Source: Mesorhizobium sp. M00.F.Ca.ET.216.01.1.1
GTDB taxonomy: Bacteria > Pseudomonadota > Alphaproteobacteria > Rhizobiales > Rhizobiaceae
Reading direction: 5' to 3'
NCBI RefSeq assembly: GCF_004010325.2
Contig: NZ_SADR02000039.1
Location: forward strand, 8,687 to 41,831
DNA: 33,145 nt
The notes below the pieces were generated by a model. It was not told the origin of the DNA. It worked only from the letters and a program-made list of their open reading frames with translations, and did not search any database. Within the stretch, counting starts at the first letter, position 1. The number at the start of each line of letters is the position of its first letter. A program made the position numbers and the translations under genes. Shown in pieces: positions 17,094 to 25,386 of the stretch.

Positions 17094-17567
17094 GCAACAT
17101 CAAAAAGGTATCCAATGTCTTCCTGAAGAGCCTTTTCCCAAGGAATTGAGACGCTGACAGGTGAGTATCTCCGCTAGATTGCTTTCTCGGCGCGGCTTCC
17201 CGGCAGGTGCGCCTGCGTTTGCGGCAGCGACCGCTGGCAGCCAGCCCGATGTCGCCCTCGCGCAGTAGGGCGGGAAGGCTGCGCGTTACCGCTCCGAGCA
17301 ACTGGCACACCTGATCTATCAGCCTCTGGCTCGCTTGAGCGTGAGGTGGCGCAGCCGGGAGAAGGCTGCGAGGCCTGCAACCAAACGCTCGCCTTGAAGT
17401 TAAAGTCCCGTCGATCATCCGCACGCCACCTCGCACCCGGCCTCCTTACTGAGCGCATTCTTCCGGGCCGCTCGACCACACTGAAGCGATCGACCCAAAC
17501 GGTCATCGACCAGAAGCGGCGATCTGGCTTCCTTCGATAGGTCCCAAGTGCGTCTCGACAGCTGGCG
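17094..17567. other. Non-coding spacer upstream of the M20 gene
   Basis: About 470 bp. Minus-strand open frames (17080-17436, 17174-17506) have Arg/Pro-rich products without recognised domains. They could be eroded insertion-sequence DNA, but I cannot name a family. No terminator with a T-run was found. Confidence 0.4.
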
Positions 17568-17636
17568 ACATTTCAAACTGCACCGCATTGTGTCATGCAC
17601 ATTTCAGCAGGCGGTGCAGTTTGGCGCGAAGCTCAC
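17568..17636 (+). promoter_or_regulatory. Shared upstream element, copy D (before the M20 amidohydrolase gene)
   Basis: TTTCAAACTGCACCGCATTG at 17571 and TTTCAGCAG at 17602 are again 31 nt apart and run into gcggtgcagtttggcgcgaa. It is the most diverged copy, yet keeps the half-site cores and spacing. It ends 102 nt before the M20 start codon. Confidence 0.55.
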
Positions 17637-17712
17637 CTCAAAAAGGGCTTCATTGTCGCAGTTCCTTTCCCACCGCAACCTGCGGAAAAGAACATTGAAG
17701 CGGGTCGGAGGA

Positions 17713-17751
17713 ATGCGTCCGAAAAGGGCTATGCAATATGAGAAGTATTGA
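17713..17751 (+). CDS. Possible 12-codon leader ORF overlapping the M20 start
   Basis: A short frame, MRPKRAMQYEKY, begins at ATG 17713, 1 nt after a strong cggagga ribosome site at 17706-17712. It ends 14 nt inside the M20 gene, whose own ribosome site (aaaagggc) is weaker. It could couple or attenuate translation of the downstream gene, or the strong site may simply serve the M20 start at a distance. No homology is expected for so short a peptide. Confidence 0.25.
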   Translation: MRPKRAMQYEKY

Positions 17752-18907
17752 AAAGTTCGAAGTGTTGCAGCGCGAAGCAACCGAGTGGCGCCGCTACCTC
17801 CATGAAAATCCAGAGCTCGACTATCGGTTACACAACACAGCAAGGTTTGTGACCGAAAAACTGGCCTCGTTTGGCATCAATCACATCGAAACGGGGATTG
17901 CTGAGACCGGTATCGTCGCATTAATCCAAGGCGAAGGTGGAGACGGGCCGACCATCGGATTAAGGGCGGACATGGACGCCCTGCCAATCGTTGAGGCCTC
18001 AGACAAACCCTGGTCGTCGAAAATACCCGGCAGAATGCATGCATGCGGCCACGACGGGCACACGGCCATGCTGCTAGGTGCCGCGAAGTATCTTGCGAGT
18101 ACGCGCAAATTCAAGGGCTCTGTTGCCTTAATCTTTCAGCCGGCAGAAGAGATAGAATTGCCATCGGGCGGCCTAAAGATGGTCCAGGAAGGAATCATGG
18201 ATCGTTTCAACATCTCCCAGGTCTTCGGCATGCACAACAATCCGGGTATGGAGATCGGCACGTTCGGCATTTGCGATGGCCCGATTATGGGGTCGCAGGA
18301 CGATTTCGATATTGTCGTAAAGGGCAAAGGCGGCCATGCGGCCTCGCCGCATCGGACTGTGGATCCCGTGGTCATTGCCGCACAGATCATCGTTGGATTG
18401 CAAAGCTTGGTCTCGCGCAAAACCGATCCTAGGGAGTCGCTCGTGATCTCCGTTACGAAGTTGAAGGCCGCAGAGGCCTATAACGTCATTCCCGATCACG
18501 TCGAAATCGCCGGAACTGTCAGGACGCTCGCATCCGACCTGCGAAACTTCGCCGAACGAGACATCTTGGCATCGGCCCAGGGGATTGCGCGCGGGTTCGG
18601 CGCGGACGTGGAGTTCAACTACCGTCGATCCGTTCCGGTTACCTTCAACCATACCGAGGAAACCAATTTGTCGATCACGGCGGCACGCAACCTCGTGGGC
18701 CCCGCCTCAGTAGACGACAAGATTGGAATCAGTATGGGGGCGGAGGACTTCGCCTATATGCTTGAGGCCCGGCCTGGCGCCATGATTTTCCTTGGCAATG
18801 GGTCATCCCCGCCCCTGCACAATCCAGCGTACGATTTTAACGACGAAGCCTTGTCCTATGGCATCCGCTACTGGGTCCGCTTAGTCGAGACAGTGTTGCC
18901 CGTTTGA
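17738..18907 (+). CDS. M20-family metallo-amidohydrolase (M20D, N-acyl amino acid / hippurate hydrolase type)
   Basis: 389 aa, the normal length for M20D amidohydrolases, which hydrolyse N-acyl or aminoacyl amide bonds with two metal ions. Metal and catalytic motifs are LRADMDALP (75-83), H101-A-C103-G-H105-D-G-H in MHACGHDGH, and the E137-E138 pair in FQPAEEI. The dimerisation/lid domain shows GKGGHAASPHRTVDPVV. The C-terminal metal ligand is the histidine in SPPLHNP. The cysteine in HACGHDGH is typical of the M20D subgroup. It carries shared element D upstream and so probably belongs to the same regulon as the binding proteins. Substrate is not readable; acylated amino acids or dipeptides are likely. 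Confidence 0.9.
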   Translation: MRSIEKFEVLQREATEWRRYLHENPELDYRLHNTARFVTEKLASFGINHIETGIAETGIVALIQGEGGDGPTIGLRADMDALPIVEASDKPWSSKIPGRMHACGHDGHTAMLLGAAKYLASTRKFKGSVALIFQPAEEIELPSGGLKMVQEGIMDRFNISQVFGMHNNPGMEIGTFGICDGPIMGSQDDFDIVVKGKGGHAASPHRTVDPVVIAAQIIVGLQSLVSRKTDPRESLVISVTKLKAAEAYNVIPDHVEIAGTVRTLASDLRNFAERDILASAQGIARGFGADVEFNYRRSVPVTFNHTEETNLSITAARNLVGPASVDDKIGISMGAEDFAYMLEARPGAMIFLGNGSSPPLHNPAYDFNDEALSYGIRYWVRLVETVLPV

Positions 18908-19421
18908 GTTGGAACTCGACAGAACTGGGTGGTCGACATCTCAACGGGTTGCGCGCAACGGAGGTACTAAGAAGAAAGCCATGGCCGCTCACGACTTTGC
19001 TCCCATGACGATCATCTCTCACGCACCGTTGTCGCAAATCGAATATCAACAGCGGATCAGACGAGTGCGGCATTTAACGAGGGAAACATGCTCTCTTCGA
19101 ACGAATCCGTGATCATTGACAAGCCAGGCAAAAGAACGCGGATCGTCTCATGCAACCATCCTCGAATTCTGAGGTTTGCACCAAATGGGTCAGTTGCTGA
19201 AATGCGGATCATGCAAACCCGCGCGTTCTAAAATGTTGCAAGCTTAGACCACTTCGCACCGATTTAAAACCGGAATGGGCGCGCATTCGATCATCCAGCG
19301 ACCGAGGAGTGCGTGGTTTGTTTCAGTTTTCGGGAGAAATTGCAATAGACATTGCGCAAATTCGTGCGAATGTTAAAGTCCTTGAGCGATTATTGAGTCT
19401 TCGACATGGCGGCATTGCACG
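18908..19421. other. Intergenic region before the AsnC gene
   Basis: About 510 bp. A 67-codon frame (18909-19112) lacks a ribosome site and family features and is not called. Near 19276 an AT-rich patch atttaaaaccggaatggg occurs. The part nearest the AsnC gene contains a probable operator (19351-19371). No terminator was seen after the M20 gene. Confidence 0.45.
19351..19371. promoter_or_regulatory. Candidate AsnC autoregulatory operator
   Basis: The arms ATTgCGCA and TGCGAAT form an interrupted palindrome with a single unmatched base, about 50 bp before the AsnC start codon. Lrp/AsnC proteins commonly bind such AT-flanked imperfect palindromes next to their own gene. This is inference from position and symmetry only. 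Confidence 0.3.
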
Positions 19422-19874
19422 GTGGACGACCTAGACCGAAGGATCCTTACTGCGCTGCAGAAGAACAACCGGCTCTCCTTTGCCGAACTCGCGGAGCTTG
19501 TCGGTTCTTCGGCCGCCTCGTGCATGCGTCGAGTGAACAAGTTGCGTGTGGATGGCGTAATCGTCGCGGATATCTCGCTCGTGGATCCGAAGGCTCTTGG
19601 CAAATCGCTTGCCGTTGTGGTGACCGTAGAGCTTGATCGTGAACGTCTGGACCTTGTCGACGATTTTAAGCGCGCGATGCGGGCGGCCAAGGAGGTTAGC
19701 CAGTGCTATATGGTCACGGGCGACGCCGATTTTGTCCTGATCGTGGCTGTTGAGGACGTCGAGGCCTTTGACGTCTTCGTCAAAACGAAGCTCTATACCA
19801 ATCCTAATGTCCGAAAATTTAAGAGCATGATCGCGCTTGATCGTGTCAAGTTCGAGCCGCGGGTTTTGGTGTAA
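19422..19874 (+). CDS. Lrp/AsnC-family transcriptional regulator (complete copy)
   Basis: 150 aa, standard for the family. The N-terminal winged helix-turn-helix covers residues 3-50 (LDRRILTALQKNNRLSFAEL, then GSSAASCMRRVNKL as recognition helix). The RAM ligand/oligomerisation domain covers about 60-145, with VVVTVELDRERLD and MVTGDADFVLIV. The start is GTG 19422, with no good ribosome site; no ATG lies in frame upstream. It is read in the same direction as the aminotransferase 199 nt downstream, which it probably controls in response to an amino acid. The last 76 codons are repeated identically at 1-231. Confidence 0.92.
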   Translation: MDDLDRRILTALQKNNRLSFAELAELVGSSAASCMRRVNKLRVDGVIVADISLVDPKALGKSLAVVVTVELDRERLDLVDDFKRAMRAAKEVSQCYMVTGDADFVLIVAVEDVEAFDVFVKTKLYTNPNVRKFKSMIALDRVKFEPRVLV

Positions 19875-19983
19875 CCTTGGGCGGATTGCGCTGAAGCCTT
19901 CACTCCGGGCTGCCTTTTGAAACCGCCATTGCGCATCCACCATCAGATTGGGCTTTTTCGCGTGGAGAAACGTGCGATCTACG

Positions 19984-20052
19984 GACGCAGTGGATCCTGC
20001 GTCGGGACGGTGTGGTTGCCAGACTGCTCGACGCGGGCAAAGCAACCGTCCC
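19984..20052 (+). promoter_or_regulatory. Possible structured mRNA leader, second copy
   Basis: Identical to 341-409: hairpin GACGCAG/CTGCGTC followed by the nested stem GGGACGGT/ACCGTCCC with inner TTGCC/GGCAA, ending about 6 nt before the aaggaaggag ribosome site. Confidence 0.35.
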
Positions 20053-20073
20053 GGGGGTAAGGAAGGAGAAAGA

Positions 20074-21033
20074 ATGACGCTCGCTATGACGCAGCTCTTA
20101 GGTGCTCTTCCAACTGTGGACGAGCATCACGTCGATCGACGTCAGTATCCGCGCGGGGTTGCTTTCATGGATGGGCAATACCTGCCCATGTCCGAGGCCA
20201 AGGTCTCCGTGCTCGATTGGGGTTTCCTGCACTCGGATGCCACCTACGACACGGTGCACGTCTGGAAGGGCAGGTTCTTCCGGCTGGACTTGCATCTCGA
20301 CCGCTTCTTTGGGGGCGTGGAACGGCTGCGAATGAAGCTTCCCTATGATCGCGAAAAGATAGCCTCGATCCTCAACAATTGTGTCGCTCTGTCGGGGCAC
20401 CAGTCGGCGTATGTGGAGATGATCTGCACGCGCGGCACATCGCCGACATTCAGTCGCGATCCCCGCCAAGCGGAGAACCGCTTCATGGCGTTTGCTGTGC
20501 CTTTTGGCTCGGTCGCCAACAAGGAACAGCTGGAAAGAGGCTTGCACGTCGCGATCAGCGAGACCGTCCGCATTCCGCCTAAGTCGGTCGATCCAGCGAT
20601 CAAGAACTATCATTGGCTCGATCTCGTGAAGGGGCTTTTTGACGCCTATGACATGGGGGCTGAGACAGCGCTGATCGTCGATACGAACGGGCACATTGCG
20701 GAGGGCCCCGGCTTCAATGTGTTCGTTGTTAAGGACGGCTCCCTGAGGACGCCTGCTTTTGGCGTGTTGCCGGGGATCACGCGCCGAACCGTGTTCGATC
20801 TTTGCGCCGAGATCGGCCTCTCTGCCACGGCTGCCGATATCAGTCGCGCCGAGATCAAAGACGCTGACGAGGTGTTCATCACCTCGACTGCCGGCGGCAT
20901 TATGCCCGTGACCCGCATCGGCGACGCCTCGGTCTCTAATGGACACGTCGGACCCGTCACCAGACGGCTCATGGACCTCTACTGGCAAAAGCACGATGAT
21001 CCGCAATGGACGACTGCTGTCACCTACCCGTGA
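20074..21033 (+). CDS. Class IV PLP aminotransferase, copy 2
   Basis: 319 aa, identical to the product of 431-1390, with PLP lysine K177 in VDPAIKNYHW. Here the complete AsnC regulator is visible upstream, so this copy shows the intact regulator-enzyme pair. The downstream sequence differs from copy 1 starting 37 nt after the stop. Two identical copies could raise dosage or simply reflect a recent duplication. Confidence 0.88.
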   Translation: MTLAMTQLLGALPTVDEHHVDRRQYPRGVAFMDGQYLPMSEAKVSVLDWGFLHSDATYDTVHVWKGRFFRLDLHLDRFFGGVERLRMKLPYDREKIASILNNCVALSGHQSAYVEMICTRGTSPTFSRDPRQAENRFMAFAVPFGSVANKEQLERGLHVAISETVRIPPKSVDPAIKNYHWLDLVKGLFDAYDMGAETALIVDTNGHIAEGPGFNVFVVKDGSLRTPAFGVLPGITRRTVFDLCAEIGLSATAADISRAEIKDADEVFITSTAGGIMPVTRIGDASVSNGHVGPVTRRLMDLYWQKHDDPQWTTAVTYP

Positions 21034-21070
21034 TTGGAAACGAGCCATGTGCGAGCAATTTGCTAAGCGG

Positions 21071-21093
21071 TTAGTCCAATTCAGTTGGCCCGG
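21071..21093 (+). repeat. 23-bp direct repeat, left copy
   Basis: ttagtccaattcagttggcc and cgg; matches 21347-21369 with four differences. It begins at the very base where the 1427-bp repeat ends, marking a junction. Confidence 0.55.
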
Positions 21094-21570
21094 TGACCAC
21101 AATCGAATTGGTAGGCAACCGCGAGAACAAAAAGCGTTTCGACCCGTCGCTCAAAGTGGGGTGGCCCACCTCGAGAGTTGGCCGAATTGTGGTCTGGTGG
21201 TTCGCGCAATGCCGACCAGCGATATCTTTGGACAGCGCTGTGCGCTGACGGCCGGAAGATCTTCCGGCTTCGCTGTGCTGGTCGCTACGGCTCCAAATTC
21301 GCATCGCCTAATTCTGCCGAGCGGGGCTGTATCGGAAGATTTGCACCTAGACCAATTTAGTTCGCCCGGGCGAGTCAGATGACTTTTGACTTTGAGTTAG
21401 CTCGAAGAGCGGCGCGAGAAAAACCACGCCTTTGTCCGGAATTTTCAGATCGAACGGGTATCTGGTTGCCGAATATGATCGAGCGGCTGTTTCTTGTTGT
21501 CGTCCGTCGAAGGATTGAGGGCGGCTTGGATCTAAAAGATCGAGAATCAAAGGATTAGCCCGATAGATAA
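21094..21570. other. Spacer with a perfect 18-bp palindrome, no gene
   Basis: About 480 bp without a supportable coding region. It holds the perfect palindrome GCCGGAAGATCTTCCGGC at 21251-21268 and the second 23-bp repeat copy at 21347. The 277-bp stretch between the starts of the two 23-bp copies has the size of a small non-autonomous element, but terminal inverted repeats are not evident. Confidence 0.45.
21347..21369 (+). repeat. 23-bp direct repeat, right copy
   Basis: ctagaccaatttagttcgcc and cgg, matching 21071-21093 at 19 of 23 positions, 276 bp away. The core CCAATTnAGTT is shared. It could be a pair of regulator sites or ends of a small element. Confidence 0.5.
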
Positions 21571-21657
21571 AAATTCACACAAGCGGAGCAGGCGATGTCG
21601 GACGCCGCGAGCTATGACCCTTTCGAAGCCATCTGGCGAGCCGGCTGTGGCTGGCGA
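21571..21657 (+). pseudogene. Duplicated 5' end of the aldehyde dehydrogenase gene
   Basis: The leader (aatt, caag, ggag, cgatgtc in the same spacing) and first codons repeat 21877-21963 at an offset of 306 bp. ATG 21595 reads MSDAASYDPF then WRAG, against MSDAKSYELF then WRAG in the real gene. The frame happens to stay open into the aldehyde dehydrogenase, giving a 579-aa frame, but the 80 or so residues between the two copies have no family counterpart. It is most simply a tandem duplication remnant. Confidence 0.65.
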
Positions 21658-21900
21658 AACAGCCACGACGCAGGGCTGATCGGCCATGGCGTCGGACACG
21701 GGCCTGTAGCATTCATTAATTGTGCGAAGGCCATTGGTGATTCTGAACGGCCAGAACGATCTAGATTCCAGATGGACCTCGGCAATATTCCATATTTGAC
21801 CCGCCGCGGCCGTAGCGATGAAACTGGCCCAAGCGAGTTCAGCAGTTTCGATATCGAAACCGCGCTCGTATGGCCAGAATTGATTCAAGTGGAGCCCTCG

Positions 21901-23334
21901 ATGTCCGACGCCAAGAGCTATGAGCTCTTCATTAACGGCAAATGGCGAGCCGGTGGTAGCCGAGCCTCTTTGCCGGTGATCAACCCGGCGACGGAGAAGG
22001 TATTTGCCTCAGTGGCCTCGGCTACGGTTTCGGACTTGGATGAAGCTCTTGCTTCGGCAGAACGCGGCCGCAAGGCGTGGTCCTCACGATCCGCCAAAGA
22101 GCGTGGCGAGATCCTCGTCTCTGCCGCCAGCATTCTGGCAGAGAAAGCTGGCGTCGCAGCCAGGGACCTGTCGTCCGAACAGGGAAAGACGATTGCCGAG
22201 GCGGCAGGGGAATACGCGCGCGCGGTCGAAACGCTGGAATGGAATGGCCGACATGCCGATGAGTTGTCGGTCCCGATTCCGTTGGGCTCGAACAGGATGA
22301 TAGTCCCGGAGCCGCTCGGTGTCGTCGCTGCCTTTACGCCGTGGAACTATCCGGCCGTTCTTATCGCCCGCAAGCTCGCCCCCGCGCTGGCGGCAGGCTG
22401 CCCGGTGATCCTCAAAGGGGCCGAAGAGACGCCAAGCGTGGCTGTCCATATCGTGGAATCTTTGCGTCAAGCAGGGATACCGGAAGGCGTGGTCAACCTG
22501 GTCTTCGGTGTTCCTGTGCATATATCGCGGCATCTGCTCAGTTCGCCAATTGTGAAAGTCTTGACGTTCACGGGGTCAACTGCTGTTGGAAAACAGCTGG
22601 CCACGCTCGCCGCGAATAATTTGCAGCGCTGCATCCTCGAACTCGGTGGACATTCCCCGGTTATTGTGTGCGAAGATGCGGACCTGGCAAAGGCGATACC
22701 GGCTATTTCGGAATACAAATTCGAGTGCGCGGGCCAGAGCTGTAATGCGCCCAGCAGGATTCTTGTCGCCCGATCCCGCTATGAGGAATTCCTGGTCCGG
22801 ATGACGGAGGCGGTCCGAAAAATCAGGATCGGTCCACCGGATGACCCTGCAACGCAAATGGGGCCAATGGCAAACGCGCGGCGAATCGAGGCCATGCAAC
22901 GCCTGACCAAAGATGCGGTAGAGGGCGGCGCCCGCATCGAGACCGGTGGCACCCCCCTTGACCGACCGGGGTTTTACTGGCCGCCAACCATCCTGACGGG
23001 CGTACCGAAGCAAGCGAGAGTGCTTCATGAAGAGCCGTTCGGACCGATTCTCACCGTGGCGCCTTTCGATACGATCGAAGAGGCGATCGAGGAAGCCAAC
23101 GCCACCGAGTACGGGCTGGCCGCCTACTTGTTCACTGGCGTTGCCGATACGCAAGAGAAGCTTATCAATGGTCTTTCTGCGGGCGCTGTTAGTGTGAATT
23201 ACCTGAAAGGGGTTTCCGCTGATGCCCCTTATGGAGGAGTCAAGCAAAGCGGCTATGGATATGAAGGCGGCGAGCAGGGGGTGCGAAGCTTCCAAATCCT
23301 TAAAATGGTGAATGGCCTCGGTTCATTTGGATAA
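21901..23334 (+). CDS. NAD(P)-dependent aldehyde dehydrogenase, succinate-semialdehyde dehydrogenase-like
   Basis: 477 aa, the normal length for the family. The catalytic cysteine is C281 in GQSCNAPSR and the general-base glutamate is E247 in LELGGHSP. TPWNYP (N149) and the cofactor-binding FTGSTAVG are present. The cofactor lysine K172 lies in LKGAEETP, where the usual proline after Lys is glycine. ATG 21901 is preferred over 21595 because gtggag precedes it and the length then fits the family. The fumarase-type gene begins 6 nt after its stop, so the two are co-transcribed. Together with the class III aminotransferase at 29694 it could oxidise succinic semialdehyde from GABA; other aldehydes are possible. 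Confidence 0.9.
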   Translation: MSDAKSYELFINGKWRAGGSRASLPVINPATEKVFASVASATVSDLDEALASAERGRKAWSSRSAKERGEILVSAASILAEKAGVAARDLSSEQGKTIAEAAGEYARAVETLEWNGRHADELSVPIPLGSNRMIVPEPLGVVAAFTPWNYPAVLIARKLAPALAAGCPVILKGAEETPSVAVHIVESLRQAGIPEGVVNLVFGVPVHISRHLLSSPIVKVLTFTGSTAVGKQLATLAANNLQRCILELGGHSPVIVCEDADLAKAIPAISEYKFECAGQSCNAPSRILVARSRYEEFLVRMTEAVRKIRIGPPDDPATQMGPMANARRIEAMQRLTKDAVEGGARIETGGTPLDRPGFYWPPTILTGVPKQARVLHEEPFGPILTVAPFDTIEEAIEEANATEYGLAAYLFTGVADTQEKLINGLSAGAVSVNYLKGVSADAPYGGVKQSGYGYEGGEQGVRSFQILKMVNGLGSFG

Positions 23335-23340
23335 AATCCG

Positions 23341-24885
23341 GTGGGAAATAGAACACGGACCATCGCGGGCAAGGACATCACAAGAAGCGTCGCCGACGCC
23401 CTTCAGTACATCTCATACTACCACCCTCCAGATTATATCCGGTCTCTTTCTCACGCATACACGCGAGAACGGAGCCCGTCGGCGAAGAACGCCATAGGTC
23501 AGATTCTGCTGAACTCCCGCATGGCGGCCTTTGGGCGGCGCCCGATCTGTCAGGACACCGGACTTGTGGTGGTCTTCGCAAAGGTCGGCATGGATGCCCG
23601 CATCAAGTCAACCGCCAGTTTCGCTGATCTTGTGAATGAGGGCGTACGCCAAGCCTATCTCGATCCGGACAATCCCCTTCGGGCATCGATCGTTGCGGAT
23701 CCGCTCGCCACACGGATCAACACCCGTGACAACACACCGGCAGTTGTCCATGTCGACCTGGTGCAAGGTAACCAGATTGAGATCACCATCGCCGCGAAAG
23801 GCGGCGGGTCGGAGAACAAGGCACGTTTTACCACCCTCAATCCCAGCGCCTCCGTTTCCGACTGGGTGGTCAATACCGTTTCGACCCTTGGCAGCGGGTG
23901 GTGTCCACCTGGACTGATCTCTGTCGGCATCGGTGGTAGCGCTGAAAAGGCGATGCTGCTGGCCAAGGAGGCCATGAATGAGCCCATCGATATGGCGGAA
24001 CTGATCGCAATGGGGGCGTCAAGCGCAGAGGAGGGGCTGCGGATTGAGCTTTATGAGCGGATCAACGCGCTTGGTATCGGCGCCCAAGGCCTTGGTGGTC
24101 TAACGACAGTCGTTGACGTCAAGGTTGCGACCTATCCTACTCATGCGGCGTCCAAGCCTGTGGCGCTCATCCCGCAATGCGCCGCCAACCGGCACCTGAA
24201 GTTTACTTTGGACGGCTCTGGACCCATCACCCTCCAGCCGCCCGATTTGCGCGAATGGCCCGACATCGGAGCCGACGAATTGAACCCAGCCGGCGTCCGG
24301 CGGGTCAATTTAGATACGCTGACGAAGGAAGAGACGGCATCGTGGCGCTGCGGTGAAACGCTCCTGCTGTCTGGAAAGATACTGACGGGCCGTGACGCTG
24401 CCCACCAACGAATGATCGAGCTGCTCGTTGCCGGTAAACCGCTTCCGGTCAACCTGCGGGGAGGCGTGATTTACTACGTCGGCCCCGTCCGGGCAGTGAG
24501 GAATGAGGTTGTTGGACCCGCTGGTCCAACAACCTCCAGCCGCTTGGACGATTTTACGGACAAGGTGCTCGCCGAAACCGGCCTTTTCGCGATGGTGGGC
24601 AAAGCGGAGAGGGGACCGGCGGCCATCGCGTCGATTGTAAGACACAAAACGCCATACCTTGCTGCAGTGGGTGGCGCTGCGTACCTGATTTCAAAATCGA
24701 TCAAGGCGGCGCGGATCGTTGCCTTTGAAGACCTGGGCATGGAAGCCATCTATGAATTCGAGGTGCAGGACATGCCTGTCATCATGGCTGTCGATGTTGA
24801 GGGAAACTCCATTCACAATTCCGGGCCTCTTGAATGGCGGAAGCGTATGGCGGCAGACAGCATCGCACGCAACATCGGCGTTTGA
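23341..24885 (+). CDS. Class I fumarate hydratase family protein (fused alpha/beta)
   Basis: 514 aa, an iron-sulfur hydro-lyase with alpha and beta parts in one chain. The three likely cluster cysteines are C70 (CQDTG), C188 (GWCPPG) and C280 (PQCAANRH). Family blocks GGGSENK, GIGGSAEKA and, in the C-terminal part, GPAGPTTSSRLD are all present. The start is GTG 23341, 6 nt after the dehydrogenase stop, with a poor ribosome site suggesting coupled translation. The reaction is probably fumarate to malate; tartrate dehydratase and mesaconase share the fold. In context it may extend a route from a C4 semialdehyde to malate. Confidence 0.9.
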   Translation: MGNRTRTIAGKDITRSVADALQYISYYHPPDYIRSLSHAYTRERSPSAKNAIGQILLNSRMAAFGRRPICQDTGLVVVFAKVGMDARIKSTASFADLVNEGVRQAYLDPDNPLRASIVADPLATRINTRDNTPAVVHVDLVQGNQIEITIAAKGGGSENKARFTTLNPSASVSDWVVNTVSTLGSGWCPPGLISVGIGGSAEKAMLLAKEAMNEPIDMAELIAMGASSAEEGLRIELYERINALGIGAQGLGGLTTVVDVKVATYPTHAASKPVALIPQCAANRHLKFTLDGSGPITLQPPDLREWPDIGADELNPAGVRRVNLDTLTKEETASWRCGETLLLSGKILTGRDAAHQRMIELLVAGKPLPVNLRGGVIYYVGPVRAVRNEVVGPAGPTTSSRLDDFTDKVLAETGLFAMVGKAERGPAAIASIVRHKTPYLAAVGGAAYLISKSIKAARIVAFEDLGMEAIYEFEVQDMPVIMAVDVEGNSIHNSGPLEWRKRMAADSIARNIGV

Positions 24886-25386
24886 GTCTTTCCGTTGGGC
24901 GATTTCGGCCAGACTCCCGCGCCAAATTGTCGGGCAAGCCGTAAGACGAGCGGCATTTGCGGTGCCATGCGCCTCGGCGAGCCGGACGAGCAAGGCCTTC
25001 AATTCACTCCAATAGCTGAATGTGCCAGTGAATACTGCACTGAATATGCCATACACGCGATCGAGGCTCGAATGCCGTCGCGGCGTCTATCAAGTACGGC
25101 AGCGGAGTTCAGTAAATGGGTTATCTATTTTATCAGGAGGTCTCCGCCGCGGCCGGCTATCCTCTCCAGCTGCATCATTGCCCCGTTAGGCGTCGGGGCG
25201 ATAGCCAAACTACTTCTGCAGCTTTTCTCAGCGGATCGCTCTCCCTCAGCTGATTTTCGTACCCCATTCTGGCACATCTCGGGCCGAGAAACAGATGCCT
25301 TCCACTACTACATTCGGTCGTTTCAATTGATGATAGAATTGATCGGCACACAACGCGATGTCGATCGCTGCTTGAGAGCATAGGTT
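24886..25386. other. Intergenic region, uncertain ORF only
   Basis: About 500 bp. A 162-codon frame with a TTG start (24895-25383) spans it and ends just before the next gene, but the product shows no domain or membrane pattern and there is no ribosome site, so I do not call it. A weak GCCCCG/CGGGGC hairpin is near 25180. It probably contains the promoter of the AsnC gene. Confidence 0.4.

Larger units (their letters stand above)
19644..21070. repeat. Right copy of the perfect long direct repeat
   Basis: Identical to 1-1427 as far as I can read. The match could continue leftward in the left copy outside the window. The right end falls exactly where a 23-bp element repeated at 21071-21093 and 21347-21369 begins. 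Recombination between the copies would remove or circularise 19643 bp carrying all genes from kbl to the M20 hydrolase. Confidence 0.97.

Noticed and set aside
17080..17506. Minus-strand frames as a transposase remnant
   Set aside because: I could not match any transposase signature; left as non-coding.
25267..25285. TGGCAC and GGGC as a sigma-54 promoter before the AsnC gene
   Set aside because: GG-N10-GC spacing fits, but the -12 box is GGGC instead of TTGC and there is no activator site; too weak.
24895..25383. 162-codon plus-strand frame between fumarase and AsnC genes
   Set aside because: TTG start, no ribosome site, no domain or membrane pattern; more likely chance.
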